DNA of 64,000 nt, from NCBI GenBank assembly GCA_965228435.1, contig OZ245818.1, positions 3,968,001-4,032,000 on the forward strand, read 5' to 3'. The position numbers were made by a program, and so were the translations under genes. The notes under the pieces were generated by a model. It saw only the letters and a program-made list of their open reading frames with translations, did no database searches and was not told where the DNA came from. Numbering within the stretch: the stretch's first letter is position 1; each line of letters opens with the position of its first letter. This stretch comes from Hoeflea_A sp965228435. Lineage in GTDB: Bacteria; Pseudomonadota; Alphaproteobacteria; Rhizobiales; Rhizobiaceae. Below, piece after piece: positions 1 through 8,840 of the stretch.

Positions 1-703
1 GCAGCAGCTGACCCAGCGAGGTCAGGTAGGTTGCGATCAGCGCTGCGCCGAGCACGGTCGTCGCGCTGGCACCAAAACCCGTCAGTACGGCTACTCCGGT
101 GACGACAAGAATCAGAACCGGGCGTATCAGATAGGTGGGGCTGAGTGCCTGGACCGGCCAGTTGTTGGCGCGAGCTGTTCCTTCCAGCACATCTCCAAGT
201 GCGAGCATCGGCAGCGCAAAAGCGCCGAGGAACAGCGGAATGACGTAAAAACTCTCCAGCCGGTCGCCGAACAGGAACAGAAAACCCATGCCTGCCATCG
301 CGAGTGTGCTTGCCGACGCAATGGCAACTAGTCTCGCTGTTATGGCAATGCCGCGCAGATCTTCGATTTCACCAGTTGTCCTGTATTGCGGCAGGAAACG
401 GATGACGGCGGTATGAAAACCCAGGCAGGAGAGGCTGCCGACGATGACCGCCAGCACCCATACAAAGACGAAAATACCGTATTCGAACGGGCCCATGAGG
501 CGGGCGAGGAAAACCTGTGAGAGGAACGCGATGCCGGCGCTGACAATCCGTATGGCGAACGCGACCAGCGACATCCGCTGAGCCTCGCTGCGGCCGTCGA
601 CGCCACGCAAAATCTCGACCGCGCGGCCGAAAAGGCGAGCGACTGCGGCGCGGTGGCCAGCCACCGTCGATATCGTGCTATCAGCCGAATTTTCAGCTGT
701 CAT
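1..703 (-). CDS. Polysaccharide/oligosaccharide flippase-like membrane protein, cut by left window edge
   Basis: The complement strand reads from an ATG at 703 for about 234 codons without a stop and runs off the left edge. After a hydrophilic N-terminus of about 45 residues come several long hydrophobic segments, including a stretch beginning QVFLARLMGPFEYGIFVF. That is typical of the first helices of Wzx/MATE-type lipid-linked oligosaccharide flippases. Only the N-terminal half is visible, so substrate and exact subfamily cannot be given. It reads in the same direction as secA, downstream of it, with about 150 bases between. The family call rests on the helix pattern and the GPFEYG motif; another MVF-superfamily transporter is possible. 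Confidence 0.75.
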   Translation of the reverse strand, partial: MTAENSADSTISTVAGHRAAVARLFGRAVEILRGVDGRSEAQRMSLVAFAIRIVSAGIAFLSQVFLARLMGPFEYGIFVFVWVLAVIVGSLSCLGFHTAVIRFLPQYRTTGEIEDLRGIAITARLVAIASASTLAMAGMGFLFLFGDRLESFYVIPLFLGAFALPMLALGDVLEGTARANNWPVQALSPTYLIRPVLILVVTGVAVLTGFGASATTVLGAALIATYLTSLGQLL

Positions 704-857
704 ACCCACACCGCGCGTTTGCCCCCGCTGTTTATGCGAGGGAAGCATGCCACGGCTGCGTTAAAAAACACTGGGCCGCGAGGGTTTCCAATTTCTTAAC
801 GGGCGGTAATTGTTCGTGTTCTGTTGGCGCTACGCCGGCTCTCCGGCGCGATCCGTC

Positions 858-3596
858 TCAGTAGGCGCCGTGGCAATGCTTGTATTTTTTGCCGGAACCA
901 CACGGGCAGAGTTCGTTGCGCCCGACCTTGCCCCAGGTGGACGGATCGTTGGGATCGCGCTCTTCCGGCGCGACGACCCGCTGCTGCTGTACACGAGCGA
1001 GAGTCTGGACATCTCCGTCCACGTCGGCGAACTCGTCGCGGCCGGTGGTGGCGTCGACATGGTGTCCTTCCATTTCGGCAGGGGGTGTCGGTTCCGGTGC
1101 GTCCGCGGCTTCGCGCATCAGCTCGACGCGCATCAGCTGAGCGGTCACCGTGCGCCGCAGATTGCCGAGCAGGCCCTGGAACAACTCGAATGCTTCGCCC
1201 TTGTATTCCTGCAGCGGATCCCGTTGCGCCATGCCGCGAAAGCCGATTACAGAACGAAGATGGTCGAGATTGACCAGATGCTCGCGCCAAAGATGATCGA
1301 GCGTCTGCAGAACGATCGTCTTTTCGACATAGGTCATGACTTCCGGGCCAAAGCGGTCGGCGCGTTCCTTGGCCGCCTCGTCTGCCTTCTCGGTCAGCCG
1401 TTCACGGATGTCGTCTTCGGCGATGCCCTCTTCCTCGGCCCATTCCTGAATAGGCGGCTGAAGGTTGAGATAGGTTTCCGTGCCTTCTTTCAGGCTATCG
1501 ATATCCCATTGTTCCGCGTAGGCTTTTTCCGGAATGTTCTGGGCAACGAGGTCGTCGATCACCTCGTGGCGCATGTCGGCGACGGTCTCTGATACATCCT
1601 CGGCATCCATCAGTTCCAGACGCTGCTCGAAAATCACCCGACGCTGATCGTTCATGACGTCGTCAAATTTGAGCAGGTTCTTGCGGATATCGAAGTTGCG
1701 TGCCTCGACCTTCTTCTGGGCTCTTTCAAGGGCCTTGTTGATCCACGGATGGACGATCGCTTCGCCTTCCTGCAGCCCCAGTTTCTTCAGCATGCCGTCC
1801 ATACGGTCGGAGCCGAAAATGCGCATCAGGTCGTCTTGCAGAGACAAGTAGAATTTTGACCGTCCCGGGTCACCCTGGCGGCCGGAGCGACCGCGCAGCT
1901 GGTTGTCGATGCGGCGGCTTTCATGCCGTTCCGTGGCCAGAACGTAGAGTCCACCGGCAGCCAAAGCCTCCTGCTTGAGCTTTTCCACTTCGGCCCGAAT
2001 AGTTTCTTCGCGACTGGCGCGTTCAGCCTCGTCCTCGATGTTTTCGAGTTCCTGATTGATGCGCATGTCGACATTGCCGCCGAGCTGGATGTCGGTCCCG
2101 CGGCCCGCCATGTTGGTGGCAATTGTGACCGCTCCCGGAACCCCAGCCTGGGCGATGATGAAGGCCTCCTGCTCGTGATAGCGGGCATTCAGTACCTGAA
2201 ATTCCTTCATGCCGGATTCGCGCAATTTTTCTGCGAGGAATTCCGATTTTTCGATGGATGTGGTGCCAACCAGAACGGGTTGTCCGCGTTCGCGGGCGCT
2301 TTTGATTTCGTCGACGATTGCTTTGTACTTTTCTTCGGAAGTCCGATAGACCTCGTCGTCCTCGTCGAGCCGCTGGATCGGCAGATTGGTCGGCACTTCG
2401 ACCACGGTCAGTCCGTAGATGTTGCCGAATTCCTCGGCTTCCGTCGCCGCGGTGCCGGTCATGCCGGCAAGCTTGCTGTACATACGGAAGTAGTTTTGAA
2501 AGGTGATGGACGCCAGTGTCTGGTTTTCCGGCTGAATCGTCACCTTTTCTTTGGCTTCCAATGCCTGGTGCTGACCTTCCGAATAGCGGCGCCCCGGCAT
2601 CATGCGACCGGTGAATTCGTCGATGATGACGATCTCGCCATTGCGGACGATGTAGTCCTTGTCGCGGGTGAACAGTTTGTGCGCCTTCAGCGCGTTGTTG
2701 ACGTGGTGGACGATGGATACGTTGTCGACGTCGTAGAGGGATTCACCTTTGAGAAGGCCGGCTTCTTTCAGCATGCCCTCGAGCTTCTCGGTGCCTTCTT
2801 CGGAGAAGGTTGCTGAACGCTGCTTCTCGTCAATCTCATAGTCGCGTTCCTCAAGCAAAGGAATGTACGCGTCGATGGTGTTGTACAAATCCGAGCGATC
2901 GTCCAGCGGACCCGAGATGATCAGCGGCGTCCGCGCCTCGTCGACCAGGATTGAATCCACCTCGTCGACAATCGCGAAATTGTGACCGCGTTGGACCATC
3001 TGGCCGCGCTCGTACTTCATGTTGTCGCGCAGGTAGTCAAAGCCCAGTTCGTTGTTGGTTCCGTAGGTCACGTCGCACGCGTAGGCCGCCCGCCGCGCGT
3101 CGTCATCCATGCCGTGGACGATGGTGTCCACCGTCAGGCCAAGGAACGTATAAAGTTTGCCCATCCATTCCGCGTCGCGCGTTGCCAGATAGTCGTTGAC
3201 CGTCACGACGTGCACGCCCTTGCCTTCGAGCGCGTTGAGATAGACGGGAAGGGTCGCCACCAGGGTCTTGCCTTCCCCGGTCTTCATTTCGGAAATCGAG
3301 TTCTCGTTCAGGATCATGCCGCCGATCAGCTGCACGTCGAACGGGCGCATTCCAAGGGCCCTTACCGAGGCCTCACGCACTGTTGCAAATGCCGGGACCA
3401 GCAGGTCGTCAAGCGGCTTGCCATTTGCAAGCTCCTCGCGGAATGCCACGGTGCGAGCCGCCAGTTCCTCGTCCGACAGAGCCTGCATCTGGGTTTCCAG
3501 GGCATTGATCGCCTCGACCCGGGGTCGGTAAGCGCGAATAAGGCGCTCGTTGGACGAACCGAACAATTTGCGGGCGATGCCGCCGAAGCTGACCAT
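858..3596 (-). CDS. secA: Protein translocase ATPase SecA
   Basis: This 912-residue protein is the ATPase motor that drives unfolded preproteins through SecYEG. It has the family's full length. Visible motifs are the Walker A loop MKTGEGKTL, the DEVDSILVDEARTPLI Walker B region, the NMAGRGTDIQLGG and GRSGRQGDPG helicase motifs, and a C-terminal zinc-binding SEC-C tail with CPCGSGKKYKHCHG that binds SecB and phospholipid. The ATG at 3596 gives the standard MVSFGGIARKLFGSSNER start. It is divergent from the exported PPIase gene, and this pairing is common in Hyphomicrobiales. No strong intrinsic terminator follows: a small hairpin at 833-848 lacks a T-tract. Confidence 0.99.
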   Translation of the reverse strand: MVSFGGIARKLFGSSNERLIRAYRPRVEAINALETQMQALSDEELAARTVAFREELANGKPLDDLLVPAFATVREASVRALGMRPFDVQLIGGMILNENSISEMKTGEGKTLVATLPVYLNALEGKGVHVVTVNDYLATRDAEWMGKLYTFLGLTVDTIVHGMDDDARRAAYACDVTYGTNNELGFDYLRDNMKYERGQMVQRGHNFAIVDEVDSILVDEARTPLIISGPLDDRSDLYNTIDAYIPLLEERDYEIDEKQRSATFSEEGTEKLEGMLKEAGLLKGESLYDVDNVSIVHHVNNALKAHKLFTRDKDYIVRNGEIVIIDEFTGRMMPGRRYSEGQHQALEAKEKVTIQPENQTLASITFQNYFRMYSKLAGMTGTAATEAEEFGNIYGLTVVEVPTNLPIQRLDEDDEVYRTSEEKYKAIVDEIKSARERGQPVLVGTTSIEKSEFLAEKLRESGMKEFQVLNARYHEQEAFIIAQAGVPGAVTIATNMAGRGTDIQLGGNVDMRINQELENIEDEAERASREETIRAEVEKLKQEALAAGGLYVLATERHESRRIDNQLRGRSGRQGDPGRSKFYLSLQDDLMRIFGSDRMDGMLKKLGLQEGEAIVHPWINKALERAQKKVEARNFDIRKNLLKFDDVMNDQRRVIFEQRLELMDAEDVSETVADMRHEVIDDLVAQNIPEKAYAEQWDIDSLKEGTETYLNLQPPIQEWAEEEGIAEDDIRERLTEKADEAAKERADRFGPEVMTYVEKTIVLQTLDHLWREHLVNLDHLRSVIGFRGMAQRDPLQEYKGEAFELFQGLLGNLRRTVTAQLMRVELMREAADAPEPTPPAEMEGHHVDATTGRDEFADVDGDVQTLARVQQQRVVAPEERDPNDPSTWGKVGRNELCPCGSGKKYKHCHGAY

Positions 3597-3876
3597 TTAT
3601 ATGGTCCTTTCCTGATGATCGGGCGGGCGGCGAAACGGTTCCCGGAGTCCCTTGCATCGGGATGTTTGGAGGCCGATCCGCTCGTAACCGAACTGGACGC
3701 GAGATTGCGTGACAGATAAGAGGGGGTGTGAAGGTTGTCAACGCCGCTTCAGCCCCGGCAACCGGCGGTAACGCCAAGGTGTTTTCGATTCTCGCTTGTG
3801 ACAACGCTAAAATCGTCTATTGATGAAGCCGGGCGGGACATATGTGCCACCAGGCACCCAGTGAGGTTTAGCAAAC

Positions 3877-4728
3877 ATGCCTACTAAAATGCCATTGCGT
3901 GCGAGCATGCTGGCGCTGCTGATCGGTTTCGCTTGTCAGGCGATGGCCCAGGAGGATGCCGACAAGGTGATCGCGACGATCGACGGCAAACCCGTCTATC
4001 AGTCGGAGCTCACGATCGCCGCCGGTGATCCGCAATTCGAACGGCTCCCCGAAGACCAGAAGATGGCGGCTGCGCTTTCGGCGCTGCTCGACATCAAAGC
4101 GATGGCCAAACAGGCTGAAGACGCCGGGTTCGGGCAGGATAAGATGTTCGAGCGACGCATGGCCTTTCTCAAGGACCGCACCCTGCACAACGATTACTTC
4201 AAGACACAGGTTGTCGACGGCATGACCGACGCAGACGTGCGTGCGCGCTATGACCAGGAAGTGGCCGCCACACCGCCTGAAAAGGAGGTCAAGGCGCGTC
4301 ACATTTTGGTCGACAGCGAAGAGCAGGCCAAGGCAGTGATCGGTGAACTGGATGAAGGCAAAGACTTCATCGAACTGGCGAAAGAAAAATCAACCGGACC
4401 CAGCGGTCCCCAAGGCGGGGATCTCGGCTATTTCGGCCGCGGACGCATGGTTCCGGAATTCGAGGAAGCCGCTTTTGCTCTGGAACCGGGCACCTATACC
4501 AAGGAACCGGTCAAGAGCCAGTTCGGATGGCACATCATCAAGGTGGACGACGTTCGCGACGTGGCTCCGCCTCCGTTCGAACAGGTGGCCGATCAGATCC
4601 GCCGGGTTCTGCTGCAGGAACGCTATCTTGCTCTGGTTACGGAAGCCCGCGAAGCTGCCAACGTCGAAGTCACTGATCCCGAGCTTCAGGAACTTCTCGA
4701 CCAGGTCAATCCTGCCGGCCAGAACTGA
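3877..4728 (+). CDS. Exported parvulin-type peptidyl-prolyl cis-trans isomerase (PpiC/SurA-like)
   Basis: This 283-residue protein has a signal peptide: residues 1-24 are basic then hydrophobic and end in a likely AMA-Q cleavage site. An N-terminal helical chaperone part is followed by a parvulin domain at about residues 137-230. The hallmark stretches are KARHILVDSEEQA, GGDLGYFGRGRMVPEFEEAAF and KSQFGWHIIKVDD. It should fold outer-membrane or periplasmic proteins after Sec export, which fits its position divergent from secA. The gene ends 42 bases before argJ and they may be co-transcribed. The exact client range cannot be seen. Confidence 0.93.
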   Translation: MPTKMPLRASMLALLIGFACQAMAQEDADKVIATIDGKPVYQSELTIAAGDPQFERLPEDQKMAAALSALLDIKAMAKQAEDAGFGQDKMFERRMAFLKDRTLHNDYFKTQVVDGMTDADVRARYDQEVAATPPEKEVKARHILVDSEEQAKAVIGELDEGKDFIELAKEKSTGPSGPQGGDLGYFGRGRMVPEFEEAAFALEPGTYTKEPVKSQFGWHIIKVDDVRDVAPPPFEQVADQIRRVLLQERYLALVTEAREAANVEVTDPELQELLDQVNPAGQN

Positions 4729-4770
4729 CAAGGTCCGTCCCAACCGGACGCAAACCGGAACGCTTCCGAG

Positions 4771-6009
4771 ATGACGACACAGACGATTTCTCCGCTGGCG
4801 CCCGAATCCTTCGCGTCGTTGCCGCCGATCGACGGCGTGCGAATGGCAACCGCGGCTGCCGGTATCAAGTACGAAGGCCGAACAGACCTTCTGATGATGG
4901 TTTTCGATACTCCGGCTTCTGTCGCCGGCGTCTTCACCCGGTCCTTGTGTTCCTCTGCGCCGGTGGAGTTCTGTCGTGCCAATCTGCCGGGCGGTCGGGC
5001 ACGGGCACTGGTTGTCAATTCCGGCAATGCCAATGCCTTTACCGGCCGCAAGGGCAGTGAGGCAACGCAGATCACCGGCAATGCCGCGGCTGCGGCAGCG
5101 GGCTGTCGAACGGAGGAAGTGTTTCTGGCTTCGACCGGGGTCATCGGCGAACCGCTCGATGCAGCGGCGTTTTCCGGCATGCTCGATGGTCTCGCGGCGT
5201 CTGCCAGCGCTGATGGCTGGTTCCAGGCGGCCGAGGCCATCATGACGACGGATACCTATCCGAAGCTTGCCACCCGAACGGTGCGCCTGGGCGACGCTGA
5301 AGTCCGCATCAACGGCATTGCCAAGGGTGCCGGAATGATTGCGCCCGATATGGCAACGATGCTGTCTTTCATCGTCACCGACGCGAGCATCGAGCCAGGC
5401 GTCCTGCAAACGCTTCTTGCCGATGGCGTGGACGATACCTTCAATGCCGTGACCGTCGATAGCGACACCTCAACGTCAGATACCCTGATGGTTTTTGCCA
5501 CCGGCACGGCCTCCGGCGCACCCGCAATCGCCGATCTCGACGACCCTCATGTTGCGGCATTCCGGGCGGCATTGAACGACCTGATGCAAGACCTGGCGCT
5601 GCAAATCGTGCGAGACGGCGAGGGTGCGCGCAAGATGGTGGAAATCATCGTCAAGGGCGCGGAGGATGCGCGCGCTGCCAAGATTATCGCACTTTCGATC
5701 GCCAATTCGCCTCTGGTCAAGACCGCGGTGGCCGGGGAGGACGCCAATTGGGGGCGTGTCGTCATGGCTGTCGGCAAAGCGGGCCAGAAGGCCAGTCGCG
5801 ACCGATTGCAGATCTGGTTTGGTGATATCCGGGTTGCCGTCGATGGGGAACGCGACCCCGACTACAGTGAAGAGGCGGCTTCAGAGGTAATGCGCAGGCC
5901 TGAGATTGCGATTGGCGTGGATGTCGGGATCGGCAACGGCGAGGCCCGGGTCTGGACCTGCGATCTGACCAAGGAGTATGTGGCGATCAACGGCGACTAT
6001 CGCAGTTGA
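4771..6009 (+). CDS. argJ: Bifunctional glutamate N-acetyltransferase / amino-acid acetyltransferase ArgJ
   Basis: The 412-residue proenzyme transfers acetyl between N-acetylornithine and glutamate in the cyclic arginine pathway, and may also make N-acetylglutamate from acetyl-CoA. The self-cleavage site is in KGAGMIAPDMATML, where the Thr becomes the N-terminal nucleophile of the beta chain. The oxyanion-hole and substrate segments STGVIGEPL, TVDSDTSTSDT and GEDANWGRVVMA are all present, and the C-terminus YVAINGDYRS is canonical. It lies between the PPIase gene and the acetyltransferase gene, a frequent arrangement in rhizobia. Confidence 0.98.
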   Translation: MTTQTISPLAPESFASLPPIDGVRMATAAAGIKYEGRTDLLMMVFDTPASVAGVFTRSLCSSAPVEFCRANLPGGRARALVVNSGNANAFTGRKGSEATQITGNAAAAAAGCRTEEVFLASTGVIGEPLDAAAFSGMLDGLAASASADGWFQAAEAIMTTDTYPKLATRTVRLGDAEVRINGIAKGAGMIAPDMATMLSFIVTDASIEPGVLQTLLADGVDDTFNAVTVDSDTSTSDTLMVFATGTASGAPAIADLDDPHVAAFRAALNDLMQDLALQIVRDGEGARKMVEIIVKGAEDARAAKIIALSIANSPLVKTAVAGEDANWGRVVMAVGKAGQKASRDRLQIWFGDIRVAVDGERDPDYSEEAASEVMRRPEIAIGVDVGIGNGEARVWTCDLTKEYVAINGDYRS

Positions 6010-6031
6010 CCGTGCCAACGGGGCAAAATTC

Positions 6032-6820
6032 ATGACTAACGGAGCGGAAAGCGTCATGCAGGAGCTCGCGATCGTTCGCAGACTGGAAGCCGTGGGTTTC
6101 AGGGCATGGCCTGCGACGTCGATCCAGTATGATGGCAGCTGGCAGATCCGATTGACCGCGGGACACCCGTCGAAACGACTGAACTCTGTCAATCCGCTTG
6201 ATCCTTCCGACCATGGCAATATCGAGACCCGAATCGAACGAGCGGCGCAGCGATTCCATGCCTATGGCCGACCCCTGGTGTTCCGGCAATCGCCGCTGGC
6301 ACCCCAGCAGCTCGACGCCCATTTCGACGCCAACGGATGGCGCCATTTCGAAGAAACCAGGGTAATGATGGCAGACATCCGCCACCTGGACCTGGAGGAT
6401 GTGCTTGATCACCTGCCAATCCGTGAAATGGGACGTTATGTCGACGCATCGATTTTGGTCCACGGGCGCGACGCCGCGCTGAAACCGGGTTTGACCGAAG
6501 TGCTGAGTTCGATCCGCCCGGCCAGCGGCTTCTTCGTCATCGAGGAGCCGGAAACTGGTCCGGTTTCAACGGCCTTGTGCGTTCACGACAATGATATGGC
6601 CGGCATTTTCGAGCTGGCGACCCGCGAAGGCAGCCGGCGGAAAGGACACGGGCGGGAGGTCGTGATGACTGCCCTGCGCTGGGCCCGCATGCGCGGCGCG
6701 GTCAAAGCGTGGCTGCAAGTGGAGGCCGACAACACGGCCGCGGTGGCCCTCTATGAAAGCCTGGGTTTTCGCGAAGTCTATCGCTACGACTACAGACAGG
6801 CACCTGAAAGCAGTGACTGA
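6032..6820 (+). CDS. GNAT family N-acetyltransferase
   Basis: A protein of about 262 residues with a C-terminal GNAT fold. The acetyl-CoA loop is seen around RRKGHGREVV, followed by the ALYESLGFREVYRYDYR region typical of the last strands. The N-terminal half (RLEAVGFRAWPA, SKRLNSVNPLDP) is the conserved front part of the acetyltransferase found after argJ in many Hyphomicrobiales. Its substrate is not established. The frame is open back to 5978, inside argJ. I chose the ATG at 6032, just past the argJ stop; an ATG at 6056 with GGAG upstream is an equally good start. Its end overlaps the mutT start. Confidence 0.88.
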   Translation: MTNGAESVMQELAIVRRLEAVGFRAWPATSIQYDGSWQIRLTAGHPSKRLNSVNPLDPSDHGNIETRIERAAQRFHAYGRPLVFRQSPLAPQQLDAHFDANGWRHFEETRVMMADIRHLDLEDVLDHLPIREMGRYVDASILVHGRDAALKPGLTEVLSSIRPASGFFVIEEPETGPVSTALCVHDNDMAGIFELATREGSRRKGHGREVVMTALRWARMRGAVKAWLQVEADNTAAVALYESLGFREVYRYDYRQAPESSD

Positions 6821-7220
6821 TCGTCCTATCATTCTTGTCGCGGCCTGCGCACTGGTCGATGCCGATGGGCGCGTGCTGATCGCACAGCGGCCGCAAGGCA
6901 AATCCATGGCCGGCTTGTGGGAGTTTCCCGGCGGCAAGGTCGAGGCGAGTGAAACGCCGGAGGATACGGTCATTCGCGAGCTCGAGGAGGAGTTGGGCAT
7001 CGTCACCCAGACCGATTGCCTGGCGCCATTGACCTTTGCCAGCCACGCCTATGATGACTTTCACCTGCTCATGCCACTCTACGTGTGTCGTCGGTATCAA
7101 GGTGTCCCCCAGCCAAAAGAGGGGCAGGCGCTCAAATGGGTCCGGCCGCAGGCGATGCGCGACTATCCAATGCCTCCGGCGGACGAACCGCTGATCCCTT
7201 TCCTGATCGACCTGATCTGA
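6813..7220 (+). CDS. mutT: 8-oxo-dGTP diphosphatase, Nudix hydrolase MutT
   Basis: This 135-residue Nudix enzyme removes oxidised guanine nucleotides from the pool. The Nudix box GGKVEASETPEDTVIRELEE with the following ELGI fits the GX5EX7REUXEEXGU pattern. The N-terminal strand (ILVAACALVDADGRVLIAQRP) and the WVRPQAM substrate-side loop are MutT-like. I chose the GTG at 6813, which overlaps the preceding stop by 8 bases and gives the normal length. An upstream ATG at 6753 would add 20 residues copied from inside the acetyltransferase gene and is unlikely. Confidence 0.93.
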   Translation: MTDRPIILVAACALVDADGRVLIAQRPQGKSMAGLWEFPGGKVEASETPEDTVIRELEEELGIVTQTDCLAPLTFASHAYDDFHLLMPLYVCRRYQGVPQPKEGQALKWVRPQAMRDYPMPPADEPLIPFLIDLI

Positions 7221-7313
7221 TGTCGGCCATCCGGATCGGGTCAAGGGCCTGTTAATCAATCATTTATCATAATTTGAGATGCTTCCGGCGTCGATTTGAG
7301 CCGGGAGCCAATC

Positions 7314-7628
7314 ATGAGCAACGACGAATTCTGGTCGTCGGTCTATTCAAAAGCCGATCAGACGGTCCGTCCCGGCCGCTTGTCAGCCCTGCGCGTGGCG
7401 CTGCTATTCGGAATGGCCGCTGTGGCATTGGCGCTGATTTTGCCTCCCATCGTGGAAACCCCGTCGGACGAATGGCATTTGCTTGCCAATGACCAGGGAA
7501 TCGACTTCACAACCACCGCTACCGTGCCGCGCAACCGCATCTACACTATTCAACGCAGCGTGCTTCAGCCATCCGACGATTCTGTCTGCATTATCGACTC
7601 CCGGGGTCGCCGATCCGGTGATTGCTGA
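7314..7628 (+). CDS. Small single-pass membrane protein of unknown function
   Basis: A 104-residue protein with an N-terminal cytoplasmic stretch (MSNDEFWSSVYSK), one membrane helix at about residues 25-46 (LRVALLFGMAAVALALILPP) and a polar C-terminal domain with two Cys (CIIDSRGRRSGDC at the end). The ATG at 7314 has a GGGAG ribosome-binding site seven bases upstream. It precedes a Flp-type pilin gene in the same direction by 132 bases. I do not recognise a family; a pilus-associated role is only a suggestion from position. Confidence 0.7.
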   Translation: MSNDEFWSSVYSKADQTVRPGRLSALRVALLFGMAAVALALILPPIVETPSDEWHLLANDQGIDFTTTATVPRNRIYTIQRSVLQPSDDSVCIIDSRGRRSGDC

Positions 7629-7760
7629 GAGAGCGTAACAACAGCACTGATGCTGAATAAAATTGGTTAACTCCATAAACAGCGTCAGAACTCGTTAGTA
7701 CAATCGAAAGATGATCCGGGTTAAAGACAATGCCTCAAGAAGAGTCGACCGGAGTTGAAC

Positions 7761-7934
7761 ATGGCGGACCTGATACGCGGTTTCCTGCAATCTGAAAGCG
7801 GGTCAACGGCCATAGAATATGCCGTCGTCGGCGTTCTGATCTCCGTTACGATCATCGCAGCAGTGACCCTGGTCGGAACGGAAGTCGGGTCCATCTTCAC
7901 TGATGTCAGCAGCGAAGTGGCTGCCACCAACTGA
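7761..7934 (+). CDS. Flp/Fap-type (type IVb) pilin subunit
   Basis: A 57-residue open frame with ATG at 7761 and GGAG seven bases upstream. After a short charged leader (MADLIRGFLQSESG) comes the type IVb pilin motif STAIEYAVVGVLISVTII, with the Glu-Tyr pair at the start of the hydrophobic helix, then about 20 polar residues. Flp pilins of Tad pili have exactly this size and shape. Prepilin peptidase would cut after the Gly of SESG. No tad assembly genes are present in the window, so this is an orphan copy or depends on a Tad machine elsewhere. The gene ends 2 bases before the end of the convergent methyltransferase gene. Confidence 0.88.
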   Translation: MADLIRGFLQSESGSTAIEYAVVGVLISVTIIAAVTLVGTEVGSIFTDVSSEVAATN

Positions 7935-7936
7935 CA

Positions 7937-8818
7937 CTATTCAGTGCGGTCGCTCTCGAGAAAATCCGCAAGACTGACCTGAGCTGAACCGGGCGCCAGT
8001 GGTTTTTGCTGGCTGGCGTGCGGAGACCATCCGGACAAATACAGAATTCTGAAGCTGGCTCGTATTCGGCCGTCTGCGTCGGAAAAGCGGCGGGCATAGA
8101 GGTCCGCAGCGTGGATGAACAGCTGTCGCGATGCCGGTCGCCGGCTGCGCGCGGTCAATGGATTGCTCATCCCCATTGCCCGCAAATCCTTCATCAAATC
8201 GAACATTGTATCGTAGCGAACCGTGTAGGTTTCCGCATCGATGACCGGAAGCGTGAAACCGGCCCGCTGCATGAGCGAACCACAATCACGGATATCGGCG
8301 AACGGTATCACCCGCGGACTGGCGCCACCGCTGAGCTCCGTTTCGGCTCGCAAAAGGCACTCTCGCAATTCGCCGAGCGTGCCGGCTCCGGGCAGCGCAG
8401 CCAGGAACAGGCCGTCGGGGCGCAGCGCCTGACGGATCTGCAGCAACAGGCCCGGCAAGTCATTGACCAGATGCAAGGACAGCGGCGCAACCAGCAGGTT
8501 GGTCGACCCGGCGGCGACCGGAAGCGATTCCAAGTCGGTCACGACTCCATCAAAACGGTCATCAAGGAAGTCGGCGTGCTGTTCCAGGCGAGACACCGTC
8601 CCAACCTTTCCACCGGATGCAAGCAGCGTGGCCATAAGCTCGGATTGCGCATGCAAAGTCAGGGCTTGATCGAACCGGCGTTCGACCGTTGACAGTCGTG
8701 CGGCCAATTCCTCGCAGACCAGGTTCAGCAGGAAATCGGTATCGGCCGATGCATCAGCGCGCGCGCGTCTGCGGCTCCTGAGAATCGCTTGCGGATCGAA
8801 CAGCCGTTCGGCTTCCAT
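7937..8818 (-). CDS. SAM-dependent methyltransferase (BioC / NDUFAF5-like)
   Basis: A class I methyltransferase of 293 residues. It opens with LFDPQAILRSRRRA and carries the FDGVVTDLESLPV and HLVNDLPGLLLQIRQALRPDGLFL strand/helix pairs seen in BioC-related and mitochondrial NDUFAF5-like proteins. The SAM-binding strand is GKVGTVSRLE rather than a textbook GxGxG, which is common in this subfamily. The ATG at 8818 has GGGAG at good spacing; an upstream frame to 8854 exists. It is divergent from comF, a pairing often seen in Hyphomicrobiales. The substrate is not visible: malonyl-ACP or a respiratory-complex Arg are family possibilities. Confidence 0.85.
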   Translation of the reverse strand: MEAERLFDPQAILRSRRRARADASADTDFLLNLVCEELAARLSTVERRFDQALTLHAQSELMATLLASGGKVGTVSRLEQHADFLDDRFDGVVTDLESLPVAAGSTNLLVAPLSLHLVNDLPGLLLQIRQALRPDGLFLAALPGAGTLGELRECLLRAETELSGGASPRVIPFADIRDCGSLMQRAGFTLPVIDAETYTVRYDTMFDLMKDLRAMGMSNPLTARSRRPASRQLFIHAADLYARRFSDADGRIRASFRILYLSGWSPHASQQKPLAPGSAQVSLADFLESDRTE

Positions 8819-8840
8819 TGCATGGCTCCCTGATGCCGAT

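Noticed and set aside
1923..2816. A 297-codon frame antisense to secA
   Set aside because: secA is full-length and conserved on the other strand; the antisense product has no recognisable motif.
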